Shown here: piece after piece, positions 21,623-31,160 of the stretch
Layout: each line of letters begins with the position of its first letter
Numbering within the stretch: the stretch's first letter is position 1
NCBI GenBank assembly: GCA_016177875.1
Contig: JACOUL010000003.1
Span: 21,940-85,939 of the forward strand
DNA length: 64,000 nt
Direction: 5' to 3'
Origin: Burkholderiales bacterium
GTDB taxonomy: Bacteria; Pseudomonadota; Gammaproteobacteria; Burkholderiales; Burkholderiaceae_D
Notes under the pieces: model-generated
The model's database searches: none
What the model was told of the DNA's origin: nothing
The model's input: only the letters and a program-made list of their open reading frames with translations
Position numbers and translations under genes: made by a program

Positions 21623-22495
21623 TTACTTTTCTTCCGGCGTTTCCGGTTTGGTCTGAACGATACTGACCGGCTTGCCTTTGGCCAGACGCCAGAAGAAGAT
21701 GACATAACCGGATACGGCATACAGTACAAAAATCCCGAATAGTACCTTCGGCGGATTGTAGGCGATCGCGACAAAAAACAAAGCGACGACAAAAACCACA
21801 ATGAAAGGCACCGATTTGCGGTAATTGACGTCTTTAAAACTGTAAAACGGGACATTAGTGACCATCGTCAGTCCCGCATACAATGTCACGCCCCAAGCCA
21901 CCCAAGTCAGGCTGGCGCCCGGCACTTCCAGGTCGTGCATCAGCCAAATGAGTCCGGCAACCAAAGCTGCTGCAGATGGACTGGGAAGCCCCTGGAAATA
22001 TCGCTTATCGACAACACCGATGTTCGTGTTAAAGCGAGCCAGTCGCAATGCGGCGCCTGTGCAATACACGAACGCAGCTAACCAGCCGAGTTTACCCAAG
22101 CCTTTCAATGCCCACTCATGCATGACGAGTGCCGGCGCGGCACCGAACGATACCATGTCGGACAAGCTGTCATACTGAGCGCCGAATTCGCTTTGGGTAT
22201 TGGTTAAACGCGCAACGCGTCCGTCGATGCCGTCAAGAATCATCGCCGCAAAAATAGCGATTGCGGCATACTCAAACCTTGATTGCATCGCCATCACAAT
22301 CGCATAGAAACCGCAAAACAGCGCGGCAGTCGTAAATGCGTTCGGCAACAAATAAATTCCGCGACGCCGCAAAGTAGGACGCAGCGGCGCTGCGTCGATT
22401 TCATCCTGGGGAAGAGGCAATTGATTTTTCGCCAGACGGTTACGCGGAAACTGTGCGGACTTGCCTCTGACCTTACGACGGGGAAAAGTAGCCAT
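21623..22495 (-). CDS. pssA: CDP-diacylglycerol--serine O-phosphatidyltransferase
   Basis: Membrane enzyme making phosphatidylserine from CDP-diacylglycerol and serine. 290 residues from the ATG at 22495; a TTG five codons upstream is possible. The CDP-alcohol phosphotransferase motif is intact as DGIDGRVARLTNTQSEFGAQYDSLSD. Several hydrophobic helices follow. Its partner psd lies immediately upstream in the same direction, giving a phosphatidylethanolamine synthesis pair. Confidence 0.95.
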   Translation of the reverse strand: MATFPRRKVRGKSAQFPRNRLAKNQLPLPQDEIDAAPLRPTLRRRGIYLLPNAFTTAALFCGFYAIVMAMQSRFEYAAIAIFAAMILDGIDGRVARLTNTQSEFGAQYDSLSDMVSFGAAPALVMHEWALKGLGKLGWLAAFVYCTGAALRLARFNTNIGVVDKRYFQGLPSPSAAALVAGLIWLMHDLEVPGASLTWVAWGVTLYAGLTMVTNVPFYSFKDVNYRKSVPFIVVFVVALFFVAIAYNPPKVLFGIFVLYAVSGYVIFFWRLAKGKPVSIVQTKPETPEEK

Positions 22496-22533
22496 GCGTG
22501 TTCGTCTCAAAAAAAGAGGGCGTGCCGTAGTAT

Positions 22534-23172
22534 TTACAGATCAGCGAGTATAGTTTCCGTTGCCGCGACTTTATCGCCGACTGCAACTTTCGGCGTTGCT
22601 GTTAAGGGCAGATAGACATCGACTCGGGAACCGAAACGAATAAAACCGTAACGCTGGCCACGAGTCAGTATGTCGCCTGCTTTGACATAGCAAAGAATCC
22701 GTCGCGCAATGAGTCCCGCCACTTGCACACAGGTGATCGTTTCTCCATTTGCTGCAGTCATGATCATCGCATTACGTTCGTTTTCAACGGACGCCTTATC
22801 CAGATCGGCATTCACAAATTTTCCTGGGAAGTACTCGATCTTTTCGATCTTGCCGTCAACCGGCGAACGATTGGAATGCACGTTAAAAACATTCATGAAG
22901 ACGCTGATCTTCAATGCTTCGCGGCCGGCATACGGGTCTTGCGTTTTTTCCACGACGACAATACGACCATCGGCCGGAGATACGACAACGTTCGGCTGTT
23001 GGGGAATAACACGCGGCGGATCACGAAAGAATTGGAGAATAAATAGCGCAATCAACCAAAACGGAATGGACCAGGCGCTACAAAAATACGTCACTACAGC
23101 AGCGACAAGAATAGCTAAGCTTAAGTACGGCCAACCTTCGCGGGCGATGATGGGATGCGGATAATTATTCAA
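22534..23172 (-). CDS. psd: Phosphatidylserine decarboxylase proenzyme
   Basis: Converts phosphatidylserine to phosphatidylethanolamine with a pyruvoyl cofactor made by self-cleavage. 212 residues, the short archaeal/alpha-beta class rather than the ~300-residue enteric form. The cleavage site is Gly181-Ser182 in [14 protein letters not shown]. Two N-terminal hydrophobic segments anchor it. It lies directly upstream of pssA. Confidence 0.95.
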   Translation of the reverse strand: MNNYPHPIIAREGWPYLSLAILVAAVVTYFCSAWSIPFWLIALFILQFFRDPPRVIPQQPNVVVSPADGRIVVVEKTQDPYAGREALKISVFMNVFNVHSNRSPVDGKIEKIEYFPGKFVNADLDKASVENERNAMIMTAANGETITCVQVAGLIARRILCYVKAGDILTRGQRYGFIRFGSRVDVYLPLTATPKVAVGDKVAATETILADL

Positions 23173-23207
23173 TGCTGCTCCAAACTATCAATTGAAGATC
23201 GAATGTG

Positions 23208-23420
23208 TTATTTGCCTGTGTCGGCGGCCTTGCCCGCTTCGGCCGCTTCAATCGCACGTTTTTGCTCTTGCGCCGCTTGCAACACTTGCCCTTCGACAGC
23301 CTTGGCTTTTTCCAAGGCCTCTCTTTGTGTCTTAACGAGATCCGGCGGAGGTTCCGACGGCTTGCAGGCAGCAACCAATGCCGCCAAGGTGACAACCATT
23401 GCTATCGTTGTTGTTCTCAC
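23208..23420 (-). CDS. Small predicted lipoprotein
   Basis: 70 residues. A signal peptide ends in the lipobox LVAAC (Cys at 19), followed by a Pro-rich linker and a charged Ala/Glu/Lys/Gln helix (about residues 30-60) that could form a coiled coil, like small Lpp-type lipoproteins. It lies 35 bases upstream of psd in the same direction. I recognise no named family. Confidence 0.72.
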   Translation of the reverse strand: MRTTTIAMVVTLAALVAACKPSEPPPDLVKTQREALEKAKAVEGQVLQAAQEQKRAIEAAEAGKAADTGK

Positions 23421-23530
23421 TGTCTTCCTGATTTTTGCTTATTTGAACTGAGCTTACGCAATCCGATGCATTTTTTTAAATTGTAAGCCATTCGACGCCA
23501 ACGTTCCTTCAACCGGAAGCGTCATCCAGT

Positions 23531-23566
23531 AAAAATGGGGCTGTACATTGTGTACGCCCCATTCCC
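23531..23566 (-). terminator. Rho-independent terminator after ilvC
   Basis: On the minus strand GGAATGGGGC-GTACACAATGTACA-GCCCCATTTTTAC. The eight-base stem AATGGGGC/GCCCCATT plus an inner GTACA/TGTAC pairing is followed by a run of T. It lies about 20 bases past the ilvC stop. Confidence 0.88.
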
Positions 23567-23585
23567 ATGCAGCCTGATTATGCGC

Positions 23586-24626
<1,041 letters not shown>

Positions 24627-25118
24627 TCAAACCTTCAGAATCCGCTCGCCGCGGCCGATGCCGGAGCCGCCGGTACGGACCGTTTCCAAAATCGCGGTGC
24701 GATCGATGGAGTCGATGAACGCATCGAGCTTCGCCTTGTTGCCGGTCAGCTCGATCGTGTAAGTCTTCTCTGTGACGTCGATGATGCGACCGCGGAAAAT
24801 ATCGGCGGTGCGCTTCATTTCCTCGCGCTCCTTGCCGACTGCACGCACCTTAATCATCATGAGTTCGCGCTCGATGTGCGCGCCCTCGGTCAGATCGACG
24901 ACTTTCACGACTTCGATCAATCGGTTCAAATGCTTGGTGATCTGCTCGATCACATCATCCGAACCGGTCGTCACGATCGTCATGCGCGACAAAGTCGCGT
25001 CTTCCGTAGGGGCTACAGTCAGCGTTTCGATGTTGTAACCACGCGCCGAGAACAACCCCACCACGCGCGACAATGCGCCCGCTTCGTTTTCCAGCAATAC
25101 AGAAATGATGTGTCGCAT
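24627..25118 (-). CDS. ilvN: Acetolactate synthase small (regulatory) subunit
   Basis: 163-residue ACT-domain regulator that confers valine feedback inhibition on IlvB. The N-terminal ACT domain runs from HIISVLLENEAGALSRVVGLF to about residue 80 and is followed by the C-terminal ALS_ss domain. It begins 2 bases after the ilvB stop, consistent with stoichiometric synthesis. Confidence 0.97.
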   Translation of the reverse strand: MRHIISVLLENEAGALSRVVGLFSARGYNIETLTVAPTEDATLSRMTIVTTGSDDVIEQITKHLNRLIEVVKVVDLTEGAHIERELMMIKVRAVGKEREEMKRTADIFRGRIIDVTEKTYTIELTGNKAKLDAFIDSIDRTAILETVRTGGSGIGRGERILKV

Positions 25119-25120
25119 GA

Positions 25121-26836
25121 TTACAGATCCTCCGAACCCAGCAGCATTTCAGTCAGGCCCTTGCCCGCCTTAACCATCGGCCAAACGTTTTCCGTCTGAT
25201 CGGTGATAAAGTTCATGAACACCAATCGGTCCTTCATGCCGAAGGCTTCGCGTAACGCACCTTCCACATCGTTCGGATTTTCAATCTTCATGCCGACATG
25301 GCCGTAGGATTCGACCAGCTTGTTGAAGTCGGGGAGCGAATCCATATACGACTCGGAGTAGCGTGAACCATAGTCGATCTGCTGCCACTGGCGCACCATG
25401 CCCAGATAGCGGTTATTGAGCAGAATGATTTTCGGCGTCAGGTGGTATTGCTTGCAAGTCGCCAGCTCCTGGATACACATTTGAATCGAGGCTTCGCCGG
25501 TAACGCAGGCAACGGTCGCATCAGGGTTCGCCATCTGCACACCCATCGCATACGGCAATCCGACACCCATCGTGCCCAAGCCGCCGGAATTGATCCAGCG
25601 ACGCGGCTTATCGAACTTGTAGTACTGCGCAGCCCACATTTGGTGCTGGCCGACGTCGGAGGTGATGAAGGCGTCGCCCTTGGTGACGTCCCAAAGCTTT
25701 TCCACCACCATCTGCGGCTTGATCACTTCATTGGAGCCGGTGTACTTCAGGCATTCGCGCGAACGCCATTGCTTGATCTGTTTCCACCAGTCGGCCAGAG
25801 CTGCGGCATTCGGTTTGGCTTCGGCAGCGTCCAGTTGCGCCAGCAAATCCTGCAGCACGTCTTTGACGTTGCCGACAATGGGAATGTCTACCTTGACGCG
25901 CTTGGAAATTGAGGACGGATCGATGTCGATATGGACAATCTTGCGCGGATTGGTCGCGAAGTGCTTGGGATCGCCGATTACGCGGTCGTCGAAGCGCGCA
26001 CCGATCGCGATCAATACGTCACAGTGCTGCATCGTCATGTTGGCTTCATAGGTGCCATGCATGCCGGGCATGCCGACGAACAAATCGCTGGTCGCCTTGT
26101 ATGCACCGAGACCCATCAGGGTATTCGTGCACGGATAACCGAGCTTGTCGACCAGCTTGTTCAGCTCTGGCGCCGCATCGGCCAGAATCACGCCGCCGCC
26201 GGTATAAATCATCGGCCGCTCGGCCTGCAATATCAATTGCACGGCCTTGCGAATTTGGCCGGAATGGCCTTTATCAACCGGCTTGTAAGAACGCATGTCG
26301 ACTTCTTTGGGATACTCGTAAGCGCACTTGTGCATCGTGATGTTCTTGGGAATATCGACCAGGACCGGGCCGGGACGGCCGGTGGTGGCGATATAGAACG
26401 CTTTCTTTATCGTGGATGCCAAATCCTTGACATCCTTGACCAGGAAATTGTGCTTGACGCATGGCCGGGTGATACCGACCGTATCGCATTCCTGGAATGC
26501 GTCTTGTCCGATGGCGTGGCTCGGCACCTGGCCGGAGATCACCACCATGGGAATCGAGTCCATGTATGCAGTCGCCAATCCGGTCACCGCATTGGTGACA
26601 CCGGGGCCGGACGTCACGAGAGCGACGCCGATTTTGTTGGAACTGCGCGAATAAGCATCGGCGGCATGAATGGCTGCCTGCTCGTGCCGTACCAGGATAT
26701 GCTGGAATTTATCTTGATTGAAGATGGCGTCATAGATGTAGAGCACTGCGCCGCCGGGGTAGCCGAACACATGTTCGACGCCTTCATCGGCAAGACAGCG
26801 GACAACTATTTCCGCACCGGTGATTTCGGTAGTCAT
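25121..26836 (-). CDS. ilvB: Acetolactate synthase large subunit
   Basis: ThDP-dependent catalytic subunit, 571 residues, first enzyme of the valine/isoleucine pathway. The N-terminal domain has YPGGAVLYIYDAI and the activating Glu in VRHEQAAIHAADAYSR. The C-terminal ThDP domain is complete. The usual GDG of the ThDP/Mg motif reads Gly447-Glu448-Ala449 (CVTGEASIQM), which is unusual. AAAGGA precedes the start. Several ALS-type enzymes share this fold, but the adjacent ilvN and ilvC settle the role. Confidence 0.96.
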   Translation of the reverse strand: MTTEITGAEIVVRCLADEGVEHVFGYPGGAVLYIYDAIFNQDKFQHILVRHEQAAIHAADAYSRSSNKIGVALVTSGPGVTNAVTGLATAYMDSIPMVVISGQVPSHAIGQDAFQECDTVGITRPCVKHNFLVKDVKDLASTIKKAFYIATTGRPGPVLVDIPKNITMHKCAYEYPKEVDMRSYKPVDKGHSGQIRKAVQLILQAERPMIYTGGGVILADAAPELNKLVDKLGYPCTNTLMGLGAYKATSDLFVGMPGMHGTYEANMTMQHCDVLIAIGARFDDRVIGDPKHFATNPRKIVHIDIDPSSISKRVKVDIPIVGNVKDVLQDLLAQLDAAEAKPNAAALADWWKQIKQWRSRECLKYTGSNEVIKPQMVVEKLWDVTKGDAFITSDVGQHQMWAAQYYKFDKPRRWINSGGLGTMGVGLPYAMGVQMANPDATVACVTGEASIQMCIQELATCKQYHLTPKIILLNNRYLGMVRQWQQIDYGSRYSESYMDSLPDFNKLVESYGHVGMKIENPNDVEGALREAFGMKDRLVFMNFITDQTENVWPMVKAGKGLTEMLLGSEDL

Positions 26837-27338
26837 TACGTAGTCCTTTCAAGGTCCATTGGAGATTGATCGGATGCTCTCTCCTGGCGAGACCGCGCAA
26901 CGCGATAGTGCTAAGGCTTCCCTTTTTTGTGCGGTCACGCTGATTCGGCGCGCATTCGTAGATGCGGTTCAAACCAACGCTAAACGCCACTCGTTCAGCC
27001 AATTTACTAAAGAGTCGCTACGTATCCCTCACGCTTGTGGCATGGGTTAGAGCAAACAGCTTGCAACATTGAAGCGCGCCCATCCGGCATGCGGCATCAT
27101 GAGCCATATGCGAATAGACAATTCCCATCGAGATGTGAAGGGACTGATATGGTAATGCGTCGCACCATTTTGGTAAAGTCAAATTCACCAAAAAGCTTTT
27201 TAAATCAAGCGTTTTGCCCAAAAAAGACCCACAATTCAGGGCTTTTTTGCTAGCATGCGCACAGTTCCAAAAGCCGGTCACTAACCGGCCCCGGCTTTCT
27301 TCAACCATTAATGCCGAACCCGAAGCGCGCCACTTTGC
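26837..27338. other. Long divergent intergenic region between ilvB and the sigma-factor gene
   Basis: 502 bases with no supported gene. It must hold the ilvB promoter (minus) and the sigma operon promoter (plus). I found no leader peptide rich in Ile/Val/Leu codons ahead of ilvB, so classical attenuation is not supported. Visible structures are a palindrome AAAAAGCTTTTT near 27190, a terminator-like hairpin at 27219-27249 and an inverted repeat AAAGCCGG-N13-CCGGCTTT at 27270-27298, 40 bases before the sigma-factor start. Confidence 0.6.
27219..27249 (+). terminator. Terminator-like hairpin without an upstream gene
   Basis: CAAAAAAG(A)CCC-ACAATTCA-GGGCTTTTTTG: an 11-base stem with one bulge, ending in a T-run on the plus strand. 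No annotated plus-strand gene precedes it, so it may end a small untranslated RNA or act as an attenuator in the sigma-operon leader. Confidence 0.5.
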
Positions 27339-27908
27339 ATGGCAACCGAAAAAGAACTCTCTGATTTCCTCGAAAACGTAGAGCGCCGTGCCTTCAAACA
27401 GGCAGTTTACGCCGTGCGCAATGAGGAAGCGGCATTGGACATCGTTCAGGATGCGATGATCAAGCTGGCGGAGAAATATGGCGACAAGCCTGCTGCGGAG
27501 CTGCCGCTGCTCTTTCAACGGATTTTGCAAAACACTGTCCATGACCACTTCCGGCGCGAAAAGGTGCGCACAACCTGGGTCAGCCTATTTTCAAATCTGG
27601 AACGAGAAAGCGGCGACCACGAGGATTTCGATCTGCTAGAAAGTTTCGCTGCTGAAGAAGGAAGTCTTGCAGCAGAGTCAACAGTCGACAAGCTTGAACG
27701 TGAACAAGTGCTGGCAGTCATAGACGAAGCGGTACAAAAACTCCCGACACGTCAACGAGAAGCCTTTTTGATGCGTTATTGGGAGGATATGGATGTGGCC
27801 GAAACCGCAGCCGCTATGGGATGTTCGGAAGGCAGCGTTAAAACTCACTGTTCGCGTGCGACTCACGCTCTTGCCATAGCATTAAGGGCTAAGGGGATAT
27901 TTTTATGA
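27339..27908 (+). CDS. Sigma-70 family RNA polymerase sigma factor (ECF-like)
   Basis: 189 residues. Region 2 is seen at about residues 25-75 (EEAALDIVQDAMIKLAEKYG ... HDHFRREKVR). Region 4 lies at about 130-185, with the helix-turn-helix LPTRQREAFLMRYWEDMDVAETAAAMGCSEGSVKTH. Regions 1 and 3 are missing, as in ECF sigmas. Its stop overlaps the start of the next gene (ATGA), which encodes a one-helix membrane protein laid out like an anti-sigma factor. Target promoters are unknown. Confidence 0.9.
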   Translation: MATEKELSDFLENVERRAFKQAVYAVRNEEAALDIVQDAMIKLAEKYGDKPAAELPLLFQRILQNTVHDHFRREKVRTTWVSLFSNLERESGDHEDFDLLESFAAEEGSLAAESTVDKLEREQVLAVIDEAVQKLPTRQREAFLMRYWEDMDVAETAAAMGCSEGSVKTHCSRATHALAIALRAKGIFL

Positions 27909-28309
27909 ATGCCAAAGAACTCAATTTTGCTTACAAAATTCGGCACGTGCTCAATGATCAACTCGATGCCTTGCCGGTCTCGACCACTGAACGTCTAGCT
28001 TCTGCCCGCAAAATTGCACTATCTCGCAAAAAAAGCGAGACGCCGATTCATGTTCGCGTTACTCGTCGCGTATTTGCAGGTGACGCCGGCAATTTTTTCA
28101 ACGAGCCTTTGTCATGGTTGGGCCGAGTAGGCGTTGCGACGCCTTTATTGATCGGTGCCCTGATTTTTGTTGGCTTATATCAGTTTGAGCAACAGCAGCG
28201 CATTGCGGAAACAGCGGAAATCGATGCCGCCGTTTTGGCCGACGATTTGCCGCTTTCTGCCTATCTTGATAAAGGTTTTAACGCCTATTTAGCCAAGCAA
28301 GGCGAATAA
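27905..28309 (+). CDS. DUF3619-type one-helix membrane protein, candidate anti-sigma factor
   Basis: 134 residues: a basic cytoplasmic N-terminal half with helical character, one hydrophobic helix at about residues 75-95 (VGVATPLLIGALIFVGLYQF) and a short C-terminal tail rich in Asp and Leu. It overlaps the sigma-factor gene by four bases. Sequence resembles the DUF3619 family of betaproteobacteria. The anti-sigma idea rests on topology and coupling only; no zinc-binding ZAS motif (HxxxCxxC) is present. Confidence 0.72.
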   Translation: MNAKELNFAYKIRHVLNDQLDALPVSTTERLASARKIALSRKKSETPIHVRVTRRVFAGDAGNFFNEPLSWLGRVGVATPLLIGALIFVGLYQFEQQQRIAETAEIDAAVLADDLPLSAYLDKGFNAYLAKQGE

Positions 28310-28311
28310 GC

Positions 28312-29061
28312 ATGACATTCATGCATCATTTTGCAACCGCCCGCATCATGCGGGCGGCATGTTTTTCGGGCCTGGCATTTCTGTTCGCTAACTGTGCCCT
28401 CAGCGCAGACCCGGCGACTTCTCCGCAAAAACCTGCTCCGGCTCAAAAAGCTGCTACGGCTTCCGTAGCACCGCCTAAATCTGCCGTTTCCGGTCATGCG
28501 ACATCGAAGACTCCGACGCAGCTTGCAAAGCCTTTATGGGTCGAACTTACCCCCTTACAGCGGCAAGCTCTGGTACCGCTGGCATCCGAGTGGAACAAAA
28601 TGGATGCGCTGCGCAAGAAAAAATGGCTGGAACTTGCCGCTCGCTATCCAAAAATGAAGCCGGATGAACAGCAGCGCATTCAGGAACGCATGCGCGACTG
28701 GGCCAAATTAACTCCTGAGCAGCGCCGGCTTGCCCGCGAAAGTTACGTGCGCGCAAAAAAACTAGAGCCGAACCAAAAATCTGCTGAATGGCAGCGTTAT
28801 CAAAATTTGCCGGAAGAACAGAAAAAGAAATTAGCGGCAGAAGCGGAAAAAAAGAAGCATGTCGCCAACTTGCCTCGTATACCGCACCAGCCGGTAGCAA
28901 AGAAAAAACCGGAGCCTTTGCCTGCTGCCCAAGCCACACCGCAAGCAGCGATCCCGCCGGTCATAGCGCCGGCAGCTACAGCGCCCCCTGTTACTCCTCC
29001 GCCGGCGACCGCCCCTGCAACGGTTGAGCCCGAGCCGTCCGATCCAACGTCTGCCAAATAA
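28312..29061 (+). CDS. DUF3106-type exported protein
   Basis: 249 residues. A signal-like hydrophobic segment at about residues 12-28 leads into a Pro/Ala linker. The central block at about 75-180 repeats the pattern LTPxQRxxLxxxxxxW..M and LTPEQRRLARESY, rich in Trp, Arg, Gln and Lys, as in DUF3106 and distantly like LTxxQ (CpxP-type) periplasmic proteins. The C-terminus is Pro/Ala-rich low complexity. It starts 2 bases after the previous gene and probably acts in the periplasm; function unknown. Confidence 0.75.
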   Translation: MTFMHHFATARIMRAACFSGLAFLFANCALSADPATSPQKPAPAQKAATASVAPPKSAVSGHATSKTPTQLAKPLWVELTPLQRQALVPLASEWNKMDALRKKKWLELAARYPKMKPDEQQRIQERMRDWAKLTPEQRRLARESYVRAKKLEPNQKSAEWQRYQNLPEEQKKKLAAEAEKKKHVANLPRIPHQPVAKKKPEPLPAAQATPQAAIPPVIAPAATAPPVTPPPATAPATVEPEPSDPTSAK

Positions 29062-29068
29062 CTGCGCT

Positions 29069-29581
29069 TTGAATTTGTCTGCTCCTCCAATAAAACGCCG
29101 TTTAGCAAGTATGGTGTATGAAGCCATGCTCTTATTTGGCGTAATCTTTTTCGCCGGCTGGCTATTTTCTACTTTAGTACAGCAACGGCATGCCTTATAT
29201 TTGCGCCACGCCATGCAATATTGGCAGTTCTTTGTACTTGGTATTTACTTCGTTTGGTTCTGGACACACGGCGGTCAAACTTTGCCAATGAAAACTTGGC
29301 GCATTCGCTTGGTCACGTCTGCCGGCCTCCCCGTCACGACTCGCCGGGCGATCTGGCGTTACTTGTTGGCTTGGCTTTGGTTATTGCCGGGGTTGTTACT
29401 TGCTTGGGCCACACATGCTCAGGGATGGATGCTGGTTCTTATTCCAACGATCAATTTAGCGCTGTGGGCCATGACCGCCTGTCTCGATCCGCAACGCCAA
29501 TTTCTCCATGATCGACTGGCAGGCACGCGACTTATCGAAGTAACGCCTATTCCAGCGAAACCAGTCAAGCCGGCAGCATAA
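29069..29581 (+). CDS. RDD-family membrane protein
   Basis: RDD-type integral membrane protein with about four hydrophobic segments; after the start comes RRLASMVYEAMLLFGVIFFAGWLF. LPMKTWRIRLVTSAGLPVTTRRAIWRYLLAW and CLDPQRQFLHDRLAGTRLI are typical RDD blocks with the Arg/Asp pairs. The start is uncertain: TTG codons occur at 29024 (overlapping the previous gene), 29069 and 29075, and an ATG at 29111. I use 29069, just past the upstream stop, giving 170 residues. It is the last gene of the sigma cluster. Confidence 0.82.
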   Translation: MNLSAPPIKRRLASMVYEAMLLFGVIFFAGWLFSTLVQQRHALYLRHAMQYWQFFVLGIYFVWFWTHGGQTLPMKTWRIRLVTSAGLPVTTRRAIWRYLLAWLWLLPGLLLAWATHAQGWMLVLIPTINLALWAMTACLDPQRQFLHDRLAGTRLIEVTPIPAKPVKPAA

Positions 29582-29609
29582 TTAATCTCCTTCGGGAGAG
29601 GCATGTCAT

Positions 29610-30539
29610 ATGGTCGAGCGCATCACTCGAATACTCTTGCTTGTACAGCTAAATGCTGCACTGGGTATTGCATTTGCAGTGTATTACTTCACTGCGTCCT
29701 CGATCGTATCGTCTCTGCTACTCGGCTTGGGTGCCGTGGTGCTGGTACGCCTTGCAATCAATGCCAATAATTTTTTTCTTGCCTGGATTTATGGAAGTGA
29801 GACGCCGCCTGAGCATCGCCTGAATACTTGGCAGGCGCTTAAGATGTATAGGGAAGAGTTTGTCTCTAGCATGCTCACCTCATCTTGGCACATGCCGTTT
29901 CATGCATTCTCACGTAGGGATATGGCGCTGTCAAAAGCCTTACCGGTCTTGCTGATCCATGGCTATGGTTGCAACAGTGGTTATTGGTATAGGCTGAGCA
30001 AACGTTTGTCCAGCGAAGATATTGGCCATCGTGCGATCGATCTTGAGCCGGTGTTTGGCGGAATCGATGATTTCGTTCCTTTGATACATGAAGCGGTTGA
30101 ATCCTACTGCCGCGAAACCGGTCACGAAAAAATTATCATCATCGCCCATAGCATGGGCGGGCTCGCGGTACGCGCCTATCTTTGCGCACATGGAACAACG
30201 CGTGTCGCAAAAGTCATTACCGTGGCAACGCCTCATCACGGCACCGGATTGGCACATTTCGGCAAGGGAGAAAACAGCAGGCAAATGCACTGGATAGGAA
30301 GTGCATCTAAGGGAGCGCCCAGCGACTGGTTATGCCGGCTCAAAGCGAAAGAAAATTCTCGGCACAGTGCGCTTTTCACATCGTTTTATTCGCATCAGGA
30401 CAACATCGTCGCCCCCCAAGAGTCATGCTATTTGCCGGGCGCGCGTAATATTGCGATGCACGGCATAGGCCATGTCGCCCTAGGAATGAACCGGCAAGTA
30501 CATGACATCATCGTTCAAGAAATAAGGATGCTATGCTAA
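29610..30539 (+). CDS. Alpha/beta-hydrolase lipase/esterase
   Basis: 309 residues. Two N-terminal hydrophobic segments (about 5-60) anchor it to the membrane. The hydrolase core has LLIHGYGCNSGYW (oxyanion loop), the nucleophile elbow AHSMGG near residue 180, and a late His in GIGHVALG as the likely catalytic base. It resembles triacylglycerol lipase/esterase family proteins. A GGGAGAGG ribosome site precedes the ATG. It lies 28 bases after the RDD gene and may be co-transcribed. Confidence 0.85.
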   Translation: MVERITRILLLVQLNAALGIAFAVYYFTASSIVSSLLLGLGAVVLVRLAINANNFFLAWIYGSETPPEHRLNTWQALKMYREEFVSSMLTSSWHMPFHAFSRRDMALSKALPVLLIHGYGCNSGYWYRLSKRLSSEDIGHRAIDLEPVFGGIDDFVPLIHEAVESYCRETGHEKIIIIAHSMGGLAVRAYLCAHGTTRVAKVITVATPHHGTGLAHFGKGENSRQMHWIGSASKGAPSDWLCRLKAKENSRHSALFTSFYSHQDNIVAPQESCYLPGARNIAMHGIGHVALGMNRQVHDIIVQEIRMLC

Positions 30540-30563
30540 TAAGAAATATCGGCAGAATTTAGA

Positions 30564-31160
30564 ATGAAATCGATTTGCGTCTATTGCGGTTCATCGACGG
30601 GAAACAAGGCTTCCTATACCGAAGCGGCACGAGCTCTTGCGAAAGCCATGACCGACGATAATATCGCCCTGGTATATGGCGGCGGCAACATAGGTTTGAT
30701 GGGCATCATTGCCGACGAAGTCATGCGCTTAGGCGGTGAGGTCACCGGCATTATTCCCAAAGCCCTGCTTGATCGGGAGGTCGGACATCATGGCGTAACG
30801 CGCTTGCACATCGTTAAAGATATGCATGAACGCAAAGCATTGATGGCGGATCTCTCGGATGGCTTTGTCGCCATGCCCGGCGGCATAGGAACACTGGAAG
30901 AATTGTTTGAAGCATTCACTTGGCTTCAACTTGGCTTGCACGCCAAACCGATAGGCCTATTGAATGTTGAGGGATTTTTCGATGGCTTAATTTCCTTCCT
31001 CGATCATACGGTGCGCGAAGGATTTCTAAAGCCGCAGCAAGCAGCACTGCTCATGCATGAAGCCGATTGCGCGATACTGCTGGAGCGTTTCAAACACTTT
31101 GTTCCGCCGCTCAAGGAACAAGCATTGGACCAGAGCAGCGCGCAAACGCTGTTGCCCTAA
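30564..31160 (+). CDS. LOG-family nucleotide 5'-monophosphate phosphoribohydrolase
   Basis: 198 residues, Rossmann-like. It has the family motifs CVYCGSSTGNK at the N-terminus, LVYGGGNIGLMG, and PGGIGTLEELFE with the catalytic Glu. LOG enzymes cleave cytokinin-type or purine nucleoside 5'-monophosphates to base and ribose 5-phosphate; the physiological substrate in bacteria is often unclear. Its stop codon overlaps the stop of metZ on the other strand. Confidence 0.9.
   Translation: MKSICVYCGSSTGNKASYTEAARALAKAMTDDNIALVYGGGNIGLMGIIADEVMRLGGEVTGIIPKALLDREVGHHGVTRLHIVKDMHERKALMADLSDGFVAMPGGIGTLEELFEAFTWLQLGLHAKPIGLLNVEGFFDGLISFLDHTVREGFLKPQQAALLMHEADCAILLERFKHFVPPLKEQALDQSSAQTLLP

Noticed and set aside
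26837..27100. Leader-peptide attenuator ahead of ilvB
   Set aside because: Short frames in the minus-strand leader are not enriched in Ile, Val or Leu codons.
27018..27548. 176-codon minus-strand frame crossing the ilvB/sigma spacer
   Set aside because: Overlaps the sigma-factor coding region on the opposite strand and shows no protein features.
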